Shown piece after piece: positions 18,600 through 31,636 of a DNA stretch of 64,000 nt. Source of the DNA: Pseudomonas marvdashtae (GTDB taxonomy: Bacteria > Pseudomonadota > Gammaproteobacteria > Pseudomonadales > Pseudomonadaceae); NCBI RefSeq assembly GCF_014268655.2, contig NZ_JABWQX020000001.1:1952001-2016000 (forward strand), written 5' to 3'. Position 1 is the stretch's first letter, and every line of letters begins with the position of its first letter. The position numbers and the translations under genes were made by a program. The notes beneath the pieces were generated by a model. It was not told the origin of the DNA. It saw only the letters and a list, made by a program, of their open reading frames with translations, and did no database searches.

Positions 18600-20453
18600 T
18601 CAGACCGCTACCAGCACGATGGCGCCGATAACCAGCACGGCGCCAGCCGCCATGGAAGCCGCATACCAACGCAGTTGACCGGTCTCGGTACGGCTCAGGG
18701 CGGTGTGGCCGCCCTTGGCCATGCGCGGGATCAGGCCAATGGTCTGGTCGAGCGGGTCTTTGCGCAGAATGTGGCTGATCGCAAGGTATGGCTTGACGAA
18801 CAGTTTGTCGTAGATCCAATCGAAGCCCCAGGCAGCGAACCACCAGGCCGACAGGAAACGCCCGATGCCGCTGTTGGCGATCGCGGTGACGAAGCGGCGC
18901 TTGCCGAGGAACAGCAGGGCGGCCAGCAGGATACCCGCCAGGGCGATGGCGCCCGAGGCGATTTCCAGGCTGTGCTTGGCTTCGCCGCCGGCATGGCCGA
19001 CGCTTTGCGGCAGCACATCGGCCAGCGGTGGGGTGATCATGGCGCCGACGAAAGTCGACAGCACGATCAGTACCGACAGTGGCAGCCAGTGGGCGATGCC
19101 GTGGCCAGCGTGGGCTTCGGTCTTGGCTTCGCCGTGGAACGCGATGAAGATCAGGCGGAAGGTGTAGAGCGAGGTCATGAACGCACCCACCAGGCCGGCA
19201 TAGAGCAGACCCTGGTTACCGCTGGCGAATGCTTCCCAGAGGATCTCGTCCTTGGAATAGAAACCTGCGGTGACCAGTGGCAGGGCCGCCAAGGCCGCGC
19301 CGCCGACGATAAAGCTGGCGTAGGCCAACGGCAGTTTCTTCCACAGGCCGCCCATCTTGAAGATGTTCTGCTCGTGGTGGCACGCAACAATCACCGCACC
19401 CGATGCCAGGAACAACAGCGCCTTGAAGAAGGCGTGGGTCATCAGGTGGAAGATCGCGCCTTCCCAGGCACCGACGCCCAGGGCCAGGAACATGTAGCCA
19501 ATCTGGCTCATGGTCGAGTAGGCGAGGATGCGCTTGATGTCCGTCTGGACCAGGGCGGCAAAACCAGCCAGTACCAGGGTCACGCCGCCGACGACGCCGA
19601 CCAGGTGCAGGATGTCCGGCGCCAGGGCGAACAGGCCGTGGGTACGGGCGATCAGGTAGACACCGGCGGTCACCATGGTCGCGGCGTGGATCAGTGCCGA
19701 AACCGGGGTAGGACCCGCCATCGCGTCAGCCAACCAGGTCTGCAGCGGCAGTTGCGCGGATTTACCAACGGCGCCGCCCAGCAGCATCAGGGTCGCCAGG
19801 ACGATCCAGAAGTCGCCGGCCTTGAAGTGCTCCGGCGCACGTACCAGCAGTTCCTGGATGTTCAGCGTGCCCAGTTGCTGGAACAGGATGAACAGGCCGA
19901 TGGCCATGAACACGTCGCCGATCCGGGTCACGATGAATGCCTTGAGCGCGGCGTTACCGTTGTTGCGGTTGCTGTAGTAGAAACCGATCAACAGGTACGA
20001 GCACAGGCCCACGCCTTCCCAGCCGAAGTACAGGAACAACAGGTTATCGCCGAGCACCAGGAACAGCATGCTGGCGATGAACAGGTTGGTGTAGGCGAAG
20101 AAGCGCGAGTAACCGGCTTCACCACGCATGTACCAGGAGGCGAACAGGTGGATCAGGAAACCCACGCCGACCACCACGCCAAGCATGGTCACCGACAGGC
20201 CGTCCAGGTAGAGGGCGAAGTTCGGCGTAAAGCCTTCCACCGCCATCCACTGCCACAGCACCTGCACGTACCGGCCACCTTCCGGTGGGGCGACGTTGAA
20301 CTGCCAGATCACGTAGGCCGTGACGATGGCGGACAGGCCGATGGAGCCCACGCCAACCAGCGCCGACAGGTTTTCCGACCAGCGTCCACGGGAGAACGAC
20401 AGCAGCAGGAAACCGATGAGGGGAAATACGAAAGTCAGGAAGAGAAGGTTCAT
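18600..20453 (-). CDS. nuoL: NADH-quinone oxidoreductase subunit L
   Basis: 617 residues from [15 protein letters not shown]. Distal antiporter-like pump subunit that also carries the long lateral helix of complex I near its C-terminus. Family motifs are intact: [68 protein letters not shown]. Its ATG overlaps the nuoK stop by four bases (ATGA), indicating translational coupling. Confidence 0.97.
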
Positions 20454-20758
20454 CCGCGCATCTCGCTGGCAGCGTCAATATCGAGAGTGTGGAAGCGGCG
20501 GTACAGCTGCAACAGGATCGCCAGGCCGATACTGGCCTCGGCGGCCGCCAGGCTGATCACCAGGATGAACATGATCTGTCCATCCGGTTGCGCCCAGCGA
20601 GCGCCCGCGACAATGAACGCCAGGGCGGAGGCATTCATCATGACCTCCAGGCTCATCAGCACGAACAGAATGTTGCGGCGGACCATCAGGCCGACCAAAC
20701 CGAGACAGAACAGGATGCCGGCAACCGCCAGACCATGCTCGAGAGGGATAGCAGGCAT
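20450..20758 (-). CDS. nuoK: NADH-quinone oxidoreductase subunit K
   Basis: 102 residues from [10 protein letters not shown] (start at 20758; upstream in-frame codons overlap nuoJ and are not used). Three membrane helices; the conserved glutamates in [10 protein letters not shown] and AAAEASIGL, which form part of the buried proton path, are present. Four bases after nuoJ and overlapping nuoL by four. Confidence 0.96.
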
Positions 20759-20762
20759 GTAA

Positions 20763-21263
20763 TTACTCCTTCGCCTCGTTACGGCCCAAATGGAACGCCG
20801 TGACGACTGCGGCAAGCAGCAGCATCGAGGCGAGTTCGACCACCAGCAGGTACGGACCGAACAGGCTGATGCCCACGGCCTTGGCGTCTACGGTGGTGTG
20901 GCCGATGGCCTGGCCGCTCTGGTGGGCGAACAGCACATACAGCAGTTCACCCAGCAGCAGGGCGGCGAGAATCACCGGCCCTGCCCAGATGCCGGGCTTG
21001 AGCCAGGCGCGTTCCTGCTGGATTGCCGCAGGGCCGAGGTTGAGCATCATCACCACGAACACGAACAGCACCATGATGGCGCCGGCGTAGGCGATCACTT
21101 CCAGGGCACCGGCAAACGGTGCACCCAGGGCGAAGAAGGTCATGGCCACGGCGATCAGCGAAATGATCAGGTAGAGCAGGGCGTGCACGGGGTTGGTGTT
21201 GGTGACCACACGAAGTGTGGAGACCACCGCGATACCCGATGCGAAATAGAAAGCGAATTCCAT
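20763..21263 (-). CDS. nuoJ: NADH-quinone oxidoreductase subunit J
   Basis: 166 residues from [10 protein letters not shown], five predicted membrane helices. The conserved [20 protein letters not shown] segment, which includes the pi-bulge helix implicated in coupling, is present. Membrane-arm subunit of complex I next to NuoA/H/K. Spacing to nuoI is 9 bases. Confidence 0.96.
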
Positions 21264-21272
21264 CTTTCTTCC

Positions 21273-21821
21273 TTAAGGCAGCAAGCTCTTCACGTTGATC
21301 GGTTCGGCTTCGTTCTGCGCGGCGCCTTTCGGCTTACCGGCAATGGCCATACCTGCAACACGATAGAAGTTGTAATCAGGGTTTTTACCGGGACCGGAAA
21401 TCAGCAAGTCTTCTTTCTCGTACACCAGGTCCTGACGCTTGAAGTCGGCCATTTCGAAATCCGGCGTGAGCTGGATCGCGGTGGTCGGGCACGCTTCCTC
21501 GCACAACCCGCAGAAAATGCAGCGCGAGAAGTTGATACGGAAGAAGTCCGGGTACCAGCGACCGTCTTCGGTCTCGGCTTTCTGCAGCGAGATGCAACCG
21601 ACCGGGCACGCCACGGCGCACAGGTTGCAGGCCACGCAGCGCTCTTCGCCGTCGGGGTCGCGGGTCAGGACAATGCGCCCGCGATAACGCGGCGCCAGGT
21701 AGACCGCTTCTTCCGGGTACTGCAGGGTGTCGCGCTTGCGAAAGCCATGGCCGAAGATCATGACCAGGCTTCGCAGTTGGGTACCGGTACCCTTAACGAT
21801 GTCGCCAATATATTTGAACAT
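21273..21821 (-). CDS. nuoI: NADH-quinone oxidoreductase subunit I
   Basis: 182 residues from [11 protein letters not shown]. Carries both 4Fe-4S clusters N6a and N6b, seen as [12 protein letters not shown] and [12 protein letters not shown]; all eight cysteines are present. It passes electrons from the peripheral arm towards N2 in NuoB. Sits 11 bases after nuoH. Confidence 0.97.
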   Translation of the reverse strand: MFKYIGDIVKGTGTQLRSLVMIFGHGFRKRDTLQYPEEAVYLAPRYRGRIVLTRDPDGEERCVACNLCAVACPVGCISLQKAETEDGRWYPDFFRINFSRCIFCGLCEEACPTTAIQLTPDFEMADFKRQDLVYEKEDLLISGPGKNPDYNFYRVAGMAIAGKPKGAAQNEAEPINVKSLLP

Positions 21822-21832
21822 GGGTCAAATCC

Positions 21833-22840
21833 TCACTGAACCGCGGCCGCAGGCGCGTTCATCAAAACGATCGCAGCGGTCACCAGCATGTTGATCAGGG
21901 TCAGCGGCAGGCAGAACTTCCAGCTGAAATCCATCACCTGGTCGTAGCGCGGACGCGGGATCGAGGCGCGCAGCAGGACGAACAACATGATGAAGAACGC
22001 AGTTTTCAAGGCGAACCAGACGAAGGACAGTTGCGGCAGGATGCCGAACGGACCGTGCCAGCCACCGAAGAACAGCGTCACCAGCAGCGCCGAGATCAGG
22101 ATGATGCCGATGTACTCACCGACGAAGAACATGCCCCATTTCATGCCGGCATATTCAATGTGGTAACCGTCGGCCAGTTCCTGTTCCGCTTCCGGCTGGT
22201 CGAAGGGGTGACGGTGAGTCACGGCCACGCCAGCGATGAAGAAGGTACAGAAACCGAAGAACTGCGGAATGATGAACCACAGGTTCTGGGCCTGGTACTC
22301 GACAATGTCGCGCATGTTGAACGAGCCGGCCTGGATCACGATGCCCATCAGCGACAGGCCCATGAACACTTCATAGGACACGGTCTGGGCCGAGGCCCGC
22401 AGGCTGCCGAGCAGGGCGAACTTGTTGTTGCTCGACCAACCGGCGAACAACACCGCATACACCGACAGGCCAGCCATGGCGAAGAAGAACAGCAGGCCGA
22501 TGTTCAGGTCCGCCACGCCCCAGGTCGGGGTGATCGGGATGACCGCGAAAGCGATCAGCAAGGCGCTCATGGCCACGACCGGTGCCAGGGTGAAGATCAC
22601 CTTGTCGGCAAACGGCGGGGTCCAGTCTTCCTTGAAGAACATCTTGATCATGTCGGCGGCGATCTGGAACATGCCGAACGGGCCGACGCGGTTAGGACCG
22701 TAGCGGTCCTGCCACCAGCCCAGCAGGCGACGTTCGACGAAGCTCAGCAACGCGCCGCAGACCACCACGGCCAGCAGGATCACGATGGCCTTGAGGACCG
22801 TCAGGATCACCGCGATCACTTCAGGGGTGAACCAGCTCAT
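21833..22840 (-). CDS. nuoH: NADH-quinone oxidoreductase subunit H
   Basis: 335 residues from [11 protein letters not shown]. Eight or so membrane helices; forms the quinone chamber with NuoB and NuoD. Signature stretches are present: [21 protein letters not shown] and [27 protein letters not shown], which hold the acidic residues of the E-channel. Its ATG overlaps the nuoG stop by four bases. Confidence 0.97.
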   Translation of the reverse strand: MSWFTPEVIAVILTVLKAIVILLAVVVCGALLSFVERRLLGWWQDRYGPNRVGPFGMFQIAADMIKMFFKEDWTPPFADKVIFTLAPVVAMSALLIAFAVIPITPTWGVADLNIGLLFFFAMAGLSVYAVLFAGWSSNNKFALLGSLRASAQTVSYEVFMGLSLMGIVIQAGSFNMRDIVEYQAQNLWFIIPQFFGFCTFFIAGVAVTHRHPFDQPEAEQELADGYHIEYAGMKWGMFFVGEYIGIILISALLVTLFFGGWHGPFGILPQLSFVWFALKTAFFIMLFVLLRASIPRPRYDQVMDFSWKFCLPLTLINMLVTAAIVLMNAPAAAVQ

Positions 22841-25551
22841 TGCGCTGCCTCCTGCAGACCGTCGACGGTTTTACCGAAAATCGCCGGTGGAATACCCGCC
22901 AGGCCGGCCGGCAGTGCCACCAGGCCGGCGCCCAGTTCTTCATTGATGCGCAGCGGCAAACGCAGGGTCTGGCCGGCCACGTTCAGGCTCAGCAGGGCGC
23001 CGTCATTGACGCCCAGGCGATCGGCTTCGGACTTGGCCAACGACACGTAGGCCGCCGGGATGCGTTCCTTGACCGGCTCGGCCTTGGAAGAGTTTTCTTC
23101 GCTGCCGAACAGATGATGGAACGGCACGACCTGCCAAGTACCAGGTGCCGGGTTGAAGGCGCGCGGCACGCTGGCGAACCAGCCGAGGCCATCGCCCTGG
23201 GTTTCGATCAGGCGGGTGCCCGGATCACCGGCGCGCAGGTGACCACCGACTTCGTCCTGGAACTTGTTCCAGGCTTGCGGCGAGTTCCAGCCCGGCGACC
23301 AGGCGAACGGCACTTGCGAGCGCGGTTCGGCGGAGCCCGAGTAACCTTCCATGGAGAAGGCGAACGCGGTGTCCTTGTCTTGGGAAGTACGCGGTTCGTG
23401 AACGCTGATATTGGCGCGCATCGCGGTGCGGCCCGAGTAGCGCAGCGGTTCACGGGCCAGTTTCAACCCCTTGATGCGGAACGCGGCGGACGGCGCGGCG
23501 TCGACGATGCGGTTCAGCTGCGGGCTGCTCGAGGCAACAGCGGCGGTGACGTGGTCCAGTTGCGTCCAGTCGATCGGCTGGTTCAGCAGGGTGGCGCGCA
23601 GGGCGTGCAGCCAGCGCCAGCCTTCGTGGATCAGGATGCTGGCGTCCAGGTAAGTCGGGTCGAACACCTGGAAGAAGCGCTGGGCGCGACCTTCCTGGCT
23701 GACCAGCGTACCGTCGCCTTCGGCGAAGCTCGCCGCCGGCAGCACGAGGTCGGCGCGGTCGGTGGTGGCAGTCTTCTGATGGTCAGCGACGATCACGACC
23801 TTGGCGGCGTTCAACGCGGCATCGACCTTGGCCGTGTCAGTGCGGGTGAACAGGTCGTTCTCCAGCACCACAATGGCGTCGGCGTTGCCGTCGATCACGG
23901 CTTGCAGCGCGGCGTCAACCGATTCGCCACCGAGCATCGCCAGGCCAAGGCTGTTGGCTTCCGGCACGATCAGGCTGATGGAGCCGTTCTTCTCACGCAG
24001 CTTCAGGGCCTTGGCGATGTTGGCCGCGGCTTCGATCAGCGCTTTGGAACCCAGGGAGGTGCCGGCGATGATCAGTGGGCGCTTGGCCGCCAGCAGGGCG
24101 TCGGCAATGCGTTGGGCGAGGGCGACTGCTTCGCTGTCCAGGCCTTCTACGGCCGGGGCGCTGGCGTCCAGGGCGTGGGCCACGGCGAAACCGATGCGCG
24201 CCAGGTCGTCCGGGGCGGCGTGGACGCATTCTTCGGCCACGTCGTCGAGCTTGGTTTCAGCGAGGCTGGCGATGAACAGCGGGTTCAGCGCATCCTGGCC
24301 GATGTTCTTCACGGCGGCGTCGAGCCATGGCTGGACGCGCATCGCGTCGGCCATGTCCTCGGCCTTGCCCTTGACCGACTGACGCAGGGCCAGGGCCATG
24401 CGGGCGGCGGTCTGGGTCAGGTCTTCGCCAAGGACGAACACCGCGTCGTGGTCTTCTATGTCGCGCATCGTCGGCACGGGCAGCGGGCTGTCCTTGAGCA
24501 CTTGCAGCACCAGGCGAATACGTTCCAGCTCGCCGGCTTCGATGCCGCTGTAGAAGTGCTCGGCGCCAACCAGCTCACGCAGGGCGTAGTTGCTTTCCAG
24601 GCTGGCGCGAGGCGAACCGATGCCGACGATGTTGCGACCGCGCAGCAGTTCGGCGGCCTTGTCGAGGGCTTCGTCCAGGCTCAGCTTGGCGCCGCCCGCG
24701 AGCAGCGGCTGGCGTGGGCGATCCTTGCGATTGACATAGCCGTAGCCGAAACGGCCACGGTCGCACAGGAAATACTGGTTCACCGAGCCGTTGTAGCGGT
24801 TTTCGATGCGACGCAGTTCGCCGTAGCGTTCGCCGGGGCTGATGTTGCAACCGCTGGAGCAGCCATGGCAGATGCTCGGCGAGAACTGCATGTCCCACTT
24901 GCGGTTGTAGCGCTCGGAGTGCGTCTTGTCGGTGAACACACCGGTCGGGCAGACCTCGGTGAGGTTGCCGGAGAACTCGCTTTCCAGGGTGCCGTCTTCA
25001 ACGCGACCGAAATACACGTTGTCGTGGGCGCCGAACACGCCCAGGTCGGTGCCGCCGGCGTAGTCCTTGTAGAAACGCACGCAACGGTAGCAGGCGATGC
25101 AGCGGTTCATTTCGTGGGAAATGAACGGGCCGAGGTCCTGGTTCTGGTGCGTGCGCTTGGTGAAGCGGTAACGGCGCTCGTTGTGGCCGGTCATCACGGT
25201 CATGTCTTGCAGGTGGCAATGACCGCCTTCTTCACAGACCGGGCAGTCGTGAGGGTGGTTGGTCATCAGCCATTCGACGACGCTGGCGCGAAACACTTTC
25301 GCTTCTTCGTCGTCGATGGAGATCCAGCTGCCGTCGGTGGCAGGGGTCATGCAGGACATGACGATCCGACCACGCTTGTCGTTTTCGTCGGTGTACTGCT
25401 TGACCGCGCACTGGCGACAAGCGCCAACGCTGCCAAGGGCGGGGTGCCAGCAGAAATAAGGAATGTCGAGGCCCAGCGACAGACACGCCTGTAACAGGTT
25501 GTCTGCGCCATCGACTTCGAGCTCTTTGCCGTCTACGTGGATAGTGGCCAT
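22837..25551 (-). CDS. nuoG: NADH-quinone oxidoreductase subunit G
   Basis: 904 residues from [16 protein letters not shown]-terminal 2Fe-2S ferredoxin domain ([18 protein letters not shown]), then the His-Cys cluster motif ([18 protein letters not shown]), a 4Fe-4S site ([12 protein letters not shown]) and the extra N7 motif ([18 protein letters not shown]), then a molybdopterin-oxidoreductase-like domain that in complex I has no active molybdenum. Separated from nuoF by an unusually long 141-base gap with a strong hairpin (separate entry). Confidence 0.97.
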   Translation of the reverse strand: MATIHVDGKELEVDGADNLLQACLSLGLDIPYFCWHPALGSVGACRQCAVKQYTDENDKRGRIVMSCMTPATDGSWISIDDEEAKVFRASVVEWLMTNHPHDCPVCEEGGHCHLQDMTVMTGHNERRYRFTKRTHQNQDLGPFISHEMNRCIACYRCVRFYKDYAGGTDLGVFGAHDNVYFGRVEDGTLESEFSGNLTEVCPTGVFTDKTHSERYNRKWDMQFSPSICHGCSSGCNISPGERYGELRRIENRYNGSVNQYFLCDRGRFGYGYVNRKDRPRQPLLAGGAKLSLDEALDKAAELLRGRNIVGIGSPRASLESNYALRELVGAEHFYSGIEAGELERIRLVLQVLKDSPLPVPTMRDIEDHDAVFVLGEDLTQTAARMALALRQSVKGKAEDMADAMRVQPWLDAAVKNIGQDALNPLFIASLAETKLDDVAEECVHAAPDDLARIGFAVAHALDASAPAVEGLDSEAVALAQRIADALLAAKRPLIIAGTSLGSKALIEAAANIAKALKLREKNGSISLIVPEANSLGLAMLGGESVDAALQAVIDGNADAIVVLENDLFTRTDTAKVDAALNAAKVVIVADHQKTATTDRADLVLPAASFAEGDGTLVSQEGRAQRFFQVFDPTYLDASILIHEGWRWLHALRATLLNQPIDWTQLDHVTAAVASSSPQLNRIVDAAPSAAFRIKGLKLAREPLRYSGRTAMRANISVHEPRTSQDKDTAFAFSMEGYSGSAEPRSQVPFAWSPGWNSPQAWNKFQDEVGGHLRAGDPGTRLIETQGDGLGWFASVPRAFNPAPGTWQVVPFHHLFGSEENSSKAEPVKERIPAAYVSLAKSEADRLGVNDGALLSLNVAGQTLRLPLRINEELGAGLVALPAGLAGIPPAIFGKTVDGLQEAAQ

Positions 25552-25652
25552 GGTTCAAAGTTCTTCGTTGGCCCGGTGTCAGCGGGCGTGGCTAATGGAA
25601 TCTTGTTATTCGTCCGAATCCAAACAGCCTGGGTAAAAGGCGTCATCGGACG

Positions 25653-25682
25653 AAAGGCGCAGGGCACGGACCCTGCGCCTTT
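25653..25682 (-). promoter_or_regulatory. Hairpin inside the nuo operon, between nuoF and nuoG
   Basis: 12-base stem AAAGGCGCAGGG / CCCTGCGCCTTT with a 6-base loop, in the only large gap (141 bases) of the nuo operon. On the minus strand it is followed by TTTCGTCC, a weak U-tract, so it may be an attenuator, an RNA-processing site or a stabiliser of the nuoA-F message. Confidence 0.6.
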
Positions 25683-25692
25683 TAAAGCGTCG

Positions 25693-27051
25693 TTACGCGC
25701 CGACCATGGTCGGCGTGACCACCTGGTTGAGATCGCCCGCGCGGGTGGGCGCGATGCCGGCCTCGAATTCAGGGCGGAAGTATTTGATTGCGCTGCCCAA
25801 CGGCTCCACGGCACCCGGTGCGTGAGCACAGAAGGTCTTGCCTGGGCCGAGGAAACCCACCAGACCCAGCAGGGTCTCGATGTCGCCGGGCTGGCCTTCG
25901 CCGTTCTCGATGGCCATCAGCAGCTTGACGCTCCACGGCAGGCCGTCGCGGCAAGGGGTGCAGAAACCGCAGGATTCACGGGAGAAAAACTGCTCCATGT
26001 TGCGCAGCAGCGAGACCATGTTGACGCTGTCGTCCACCGCCATGGCCAGGCCAGTACCCATCCGGGTACCGACCTTGGCGATGCCGCCGGCGTACATTTG
26101 GGCGTCCAGGTGCTCCGGCAACAGGAAGCCGGTGCCGGCGCCGCCAGGCTGCCAGCACTTGAGCTTGTAGCCGTCGCGCATGCCGCCGGCGTAGTCCTCG
26201 AACAACTCGCGACCGGTGACGCCGAATGGCAATTCCCACAGGCCAGGGTTCTTGACCTTGCCGGAGAAGCCCATGAGCTTGGTGCCCATGTCTTCACTGC
26301 CGTCGCGGGCCAGGGATTTGTACCAGTCCACGCCGTCGGCAATGATTGCCGGCACGTTGCACAGGGTCTCGACGTTGTTCACGCAGGTTGGCTTGCCCCA
26401 CACGCCGACGGCGGCGGGGAAGGGCGGCTTGGAGCGAGGATTGGCGCGGCGGCCTTCCAGGGAGTTGATCAACGCGGTTTCTTCACCGCAGATGTAGCGC
26501 CCGGCACCGGTGTGGACGAACAGCTCGAAGTCGAAGCCGCTGCCCAGGATGTTCTTGCCCAACAGGCCCGCGGCCTTGGCTTCTTCCACGGCACGGTTCA
26601 GGTGCTTGGCGGCGGTGGTGTATTCGCCGCGCAGGAAGATATAGCCACGGTAGGTCTTCAGCGCACGGGCGCTGATCAGCATGCCTTCGATCAGCAGATG
26701 GGGCAGTTGCTCCATCAGCATGCGGTCTTTCCAGGTGTTGGGTTCCATCTCGTCCGCGTTGCAAAGCAGGTAGCGGATGTTGATGGACTCGTCCTTGGGC
26801 ATCAGGCCCCACTTCACCCCAGTGGGGAAGCCCGCACCGCCGCGGCCCTTGAGGCCGGCGTCTTTCACGGTCTGGACGATGTCGTCGGCGGCCATGTCGG
26901 CAAACGCTTTGCGCGCGGCGGCGTAGCCATTCTTCGCCTGGTATTCGTCCAGCCACACCGCTTCGCCGTCGTCACGTAGACGCCAGGTCAGGGGATGGGT
27001 TTCGGCCGAACGCTGGATGCGGTTGGCGGGCCCGAAGGAAGTCAGGGTCAT
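25693..27051 (-). CDS. nuoF: NADH-quinone oxidoreductase subunit F
   Basis: 452 residues from [10 protein letters not shown]. Binds NADH and FMN and carries the N3 4Fe-4S cluster. Visible: the glycine-rich [17 protein letters not shown] (FMN/NADH site), [19 protein letters not shown], and the cluster motif [12 protein letters not shown] with a later cysteine in KTFCAHA. The start overlaps the nuoE stop by four bases. Confidence 0.97.
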   Translation of the reverse strand: MTLTSFGPANRIQRSAETHPLTWRLRDDGEAVWLDEYQAKNGYAAARKAFADMAADDIVQTVKDAGLKGRGGAGFPTGVKWGLMPKDESINIRYLLCNADEMEPNTWKDRMLMEQLPHLLIEGMLISARALKTYRGYIFLRGEYTTAAKHLNRAVEEAKAAGLLGKNILGSGFDFELFVHTGAGRYICGEETALINSLEGRRANPRSKPPFPAAVGVWGKPTCVNNVETLCNVPAIIADGVDWYKSLARDGSEDMGTKLMGFSGKVKNPGLWELPFGVTGRELFEDYAGGMRDGYKLKCWQPGGAGTGFLLPEHLDAQMYAGGIAKVGTRMGTGLAMAVDDSVNMVSLLRNMEQFFSRESCGFCTPCRDGLPWSVKLLMAIENGEGQPGDIETLLGLVGFLGPGKTFCAHAPGAVEPLGSAIKYFRPEFEAGIAPTRAGDLNQVVTPTMVGA

Positions 27052-27545
27052 ACGTAGCCCTCCAGCAGTTTGGCGACGCCGTCAGGCTTAACGTCACCAA
27101 AGGTGTCGTCGTCGATCATCAGCGCGGGTGCCTTGTCACAGTTGCCCAGGCAGCACACCGGCAGCAGCGTGAAGCGGCCGTCGGCGGTGGTCTGGCCCAG
27201 GCCGATGCCCAGCTTGCTCTGGATCTCGTCGACTACCGACTCATGGCCGCCGATGTAGCAGACCATGCTGTCGCAGACGCGAATGATGTGGCGGCCTACT
27301 GGCTGGCGGAAAATCTGGCTATAGAAAGTAGCCACGCCTTCAACGTCGCTGGCCGGGATGCCGAGGATTTCGCCGATGGCGTAGAGCGCGCCATCAGGCA
27401 CCCAGCCACGTTCCTTCTGGACGATCTTCAGGGCTTCAATCGACGCCGCGCGCGGGTCTTCGTAGTGATGCAGCTCGTGCTCGATGGCCGAGCGCTCGGT
27501 TTCGCTCAGGGCGAAACGGTCAGTCTGGATAAGCGTGCTGTTCAT
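27048..27545 (-). CDS. nuoE: NADH-quinone oxidoreductase subunit E
   Basis: 165 residues from [11 protein letters not shown]. Thioredoxin-like 2Fe-2S subunit (cluster N1a); ligands appear in [12 protein letters not shown] and [12 protein letters not shown]. Works with NuoF and NuoG as the NADH-oxidising module. Two bases after nuoCD. Confidence 0.96.
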   Translation of the reverse strand: MNSTLIQTDRFALSETERSAIEHELHHYEDPRAASIEALKIVQKERGWVPDGALYAIGEILGIPASDVEGVATFYSQIFRQPVGRHIIRVCDSMVCYIGGHESVVDEIQSKLGIGLGQTTADGRFTLLPVCCLGNCDKAPALMIDDDTFGDVKPDGVAKLLEGYV

Positions 27546-27547
27546 GC

Positions 27548-29338
<1,791 letters not shown>

Positions 29339-29404
29339 TTATCGCTTTCGGTCAACGTAAAGAATGAAGCCAGGTTCTCGTTTCTTCTACAGAACAGAGC
29401 TGGA

Positions 29405-30079
29405 TCAGACTTCGTCGGGGCTGCGCAGGTTTGTGACTGCGATTCGCTGTTCGCGGCGCTGTTCCTTTTGCGACGGCATGTCGGCGCGATAGACGCCTTG
29501 ATCACCGACGACCCAGGACAGTGGGCGACGCTCCTGGCCGATGGATTCCTGCAGCAGCATCAAGCCTTGCAGGAACGCTTCGGGGCGGGGCGGGCAGCCG
29601 GGCACATAGACATCCACCGGGAGGAATTTATCGACTCCCTGGACCACGGAATAAATGTCGTACATGCCGCCGGAGTTGGCACAGGCGCCCATGGAAATGA
29701 CCCACTTGGGTTCCAGCATCTGTTCGTACAGGCGCTGGATGATAGGGGCCATTTTCAAGAACGGCGTACCGGCGATAACCATGAAATCCGCCTGGCGCGG
29801 CGATGCCCGGATCACCTCGGCGCCAAAGCGCGCGATGTCGTGGGGCGCGGTGAAGGCAGTGGTCATTTCCACGTAGCAGCACGAAAGGCCGAAGTTGTAC
29901 GGCCACAGGGAGTTCTTGCGACCCCAGTTGACCGTGCTGTTCAGCACGTCTTCGAGCTTGCCCATGAAGATGTTCTTGTGGACTTGATCTTCTAACGGAT
30001 CGGAGACGGTTTCCCGCTTGCCGATCGGATATTGCTCGTTAGGAGCATCGGGGTCGATCCTGGTGAGATTGTATTGCAT
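29405..30079 (-). CDS. nuoB: NADH-quinone oxidoreductase subunit B
   Basis: 224 residues from [15 protein letters not shown]; the ATG at 30077-30079 follows GAGG at proper distance, and a TTG two codons upstream is less likely. Holds the terminal cluster N2: tandem cysteines in GLSCCYVEM, then C in MGACANSGG and [10 protein letters not shown]. Electrons pass from here to quinone. Ten bases after nuoA. Confidence 0.97.
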   Translation of the reverse strand: MQYNLTRIDPDAPNEQYPIGKRETVSDPLEDQVHKNIFMGKLEDVLNSTVNWGRKNSLWPYNFGLSCCYVEMTTAFTAPHDIARFGAEVIRASPRQADFMVIAGTPFLKMAPIIQRLYEQMLEPKWVISMGACANSGGMYDIYSVVQGVDKFLPVDVYVPGCPPRPEAFLQGLMLLQESIGQERRPLSWVVGDQGVYRADMPSQKEQRREQRIAVTNLRSPDEV

Positions 30080-30089
30080 TGCCAAAGCC

Positions 30090-30503
30090 TCATTGTTTCA
30101 GCTTCGCCTGCCGCTTACGCCGAGCTTCCGGAGCCCAATCAAGCGCCCCCACCCGGTAAAGGTAGACAAGACCTGCCAACAGAATTGCTATGAAAACGAG
30201 AGCTTCGACGAATCCGGTCCAGCCGCTTTCGCGGACGGACACAGACCATGCAAAGAGAAAAAGGGCTTCGATATCGAAGATCACGAACAGCATCGCGACC
30301 AGATAGAATTTGGCTGAGAGCCGCAAGCGGGCGCCACCGGTAGGCAGCATGCCGGACTCGAACGGTTCATTCTTGCTGCGGCCCCAGGCTTTTGACCCGA
30401 GCAGGCTCGATACGCCGAGCATGAAGGCACACAGGCCGACAACGCCCAGAAGGAAAATGGCAAAGCCCCAGTTGTGGGCCATGAGTCCTGTCGCTTCGGG
30501 CAT
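30090..30503 (-). CDS. nuoA: NADH-quinone oxidoreductase subunit A
   Basis: 137 residues from [16 protein letters not shown] (ATG at 30501-30503). Three membrane helices; conserved loop [41 protein letters not shown] is intact. First gene of the operon; the promoter must lie in the 1.1-kb gap upstream, but I could not pick out convincing -35/-10 boxes. C-terminus is very basic ([12 protein letters not shown]). Confidence 0.96.
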   Translation of the reverse strand: MPEATGLMAHNWGFAIFLLGVVGLCAFMLGVSSLLGSKAWGRSKNEPFESGMLPTGGARLRLSAKFYLVAMLFVIFDIEALFLFAWSVSVRESGWTGFVEALVFIAILLAGLVYLYRVGALDWAPEARRKRQAKLKQ

Positions 30504-30741
30504 GCTGGAAATCCTTAACAGAGAGCAAAGGTCTCTGAGCTTGAAAAGAAATAACGCAGTGACGATATGTCGCAGCAATCAATCGCGGTGATTTTATGGC
30601 TAAACACCGGGCAAGTAAAATTCCAATGGCGAAATTATTTATTGGAATAAGGACATAGCGTGCCTCCGTGACCCCGCAGCCCCGGCGGGGCGGGGATTGG
30701 CTGTTAAATTCTCAATCGAATTTCTTATCGGATGTAACAAT

Positions 30742-30772
30742 GATGATGATTCTCAAATGATAATTGTTATTG
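30742..30772. promoter_or_regulatory. Possible Fur box without an evident target gene
   Basis: The stretch reads GATGATGATTCTC then AAATGATAATTGTTATTG. One half (TGATAAT) matches the Fur half-site exactly; the other (GTTATTG) matches 4 of 7 against ATTATCA, in the 7-1-7 arrangement. No open frame with a ribosome site follows in either direction for several hundred bases, so it may be a relic or may regulate at a distance. Confidence 0.35.
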
Positions 30773-30965
30773 TTTGTGACGCTGTTTCCGTCGGATCTTG
30801 ATGTTGTAACTGAGAACCTGCCTTGCCTCGTCGCAACTACTGCTGTTGGCGGCGGCCGTTTTACTCCTTTTCAGACTGCCCGATACTGCGTTCGATCAAT
30901 TTTTTGTCGGAGCGCATCGACGAGATGTGGTGTGGCGCTCTGGCTGCCGGCTCCGTATGCAGGGC

Positions 30966-31063
30966 CGCTCCAGTGGGAGCCAAGCTCGCTCGCGATGTCA
31001 CAGATGCGGTCCCGAGGCAGGCAGCGTTGTCGTTCGGCGCAGGTGAGTCAGGCTCCCACAGGT
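30966..31063. repeat. Decayed REP-like element
   Basis: Starts CAGTGGGAGCCAAGCTCGCTCGCGATG and ends GGCTCCCACAGGTG: the outer arms GTGGGAGCC / GGCTCCCAC are still complementary, and the first arm resembles the common fluorescent-pseudomonad repeat GTGGGAGCAAGC...CTCGCGAT, but the inside has lost symmetry. Confidence 0.55.
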
Positions 31064-31636
31064 GCGGACTTGCTTCTATAGCGTAGGTCGCTTCAGCGAA
31101 ACCGCATGGAGAAACGAGGTGGCTTTCTTTGGCTGGCTCTGCAGTGCCTTATTTGTGCTTGTCCCCCCGGTGACCCATGTCTCCGGCTGGCTATGGCAAC
31201 CATAGCTCAGCCACAAAGCCGCAGGACCTTTGAATCGTAAAGACTCGGCGTATGGCATGGAGTCATCCCGTTTCTGGTGCTTCCCGTCATTCGGTTGAGA
31301 TCAGTGCTTGGCGCCGGGCCATTCAAGGCAAGGTCGGTAGCACTTGCGGTGTCTTCAATATTGGCCCGAGTGCAGATTAGATAAATCAAAAAAAAGTGCG
31401 GTTTCGATGCTGCGATCAGGGCCTTTTAGAAACATCCAGTGCGGAATAATACAAGCTGGTGATAATTGTAAGTAATTTCCTACGGAATATTGAATTTTGT
31501 ATGCCGGAGTGTTCCTAGGCTGTAATTTTGCGGGATATTAGAGTTGATTGTTGGATGAAGGCTGAGCGAGGCTAATGCTCGAAGGTATAAAGGTATTCTT
31601 GTTTGGCTTTCCATTCAAAATGCAAGGAAGTCTCGT

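Larger units (their letters stand above)
30504..31636. other. Gene-free 1.1-kb stretch between nuoA and the biosynthetic block
   Basis: Divergent intergenic region. It must hold the nuo promoter on the nuoA side. Further along are a possible Fur site (30742-30772), a decayed REP (about 30966-31063) and, from about 31380, distinctly AT-richer DNA leading to the first gene of the block. Small open frames here (105, 87, 60 residues) have no protein-like composition or ribosome sites. A loose -35/-10 candidate (TTGTAT, 18 bases, TGTAAT at 31497-31526) lies about 110 bases upstream of the first cluster gene, only weakly matching the sigma-70 consensus. Confidence 0.6.

Noticed and set aside
18675..20762. 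695-codon open frame antisense to nuoL/nuoK
   Set aside because: Shadow of real genes, His/Gln/Asp-rich low-complexity translation, no ribosome site.
22840..25494. 884-codon open frame antisense to nuoG
   Set aside because: High-GC shadow frame: Arg/Gly/Gln-rich composition with no motifs, exactly opposite a complete nuoG.
30764..31086. Small open frames downstream of the possible Fur site
   Set aside because: No ribosome site, they run through a decayed REP, and the translations resemble no sigma factor or iron protein.
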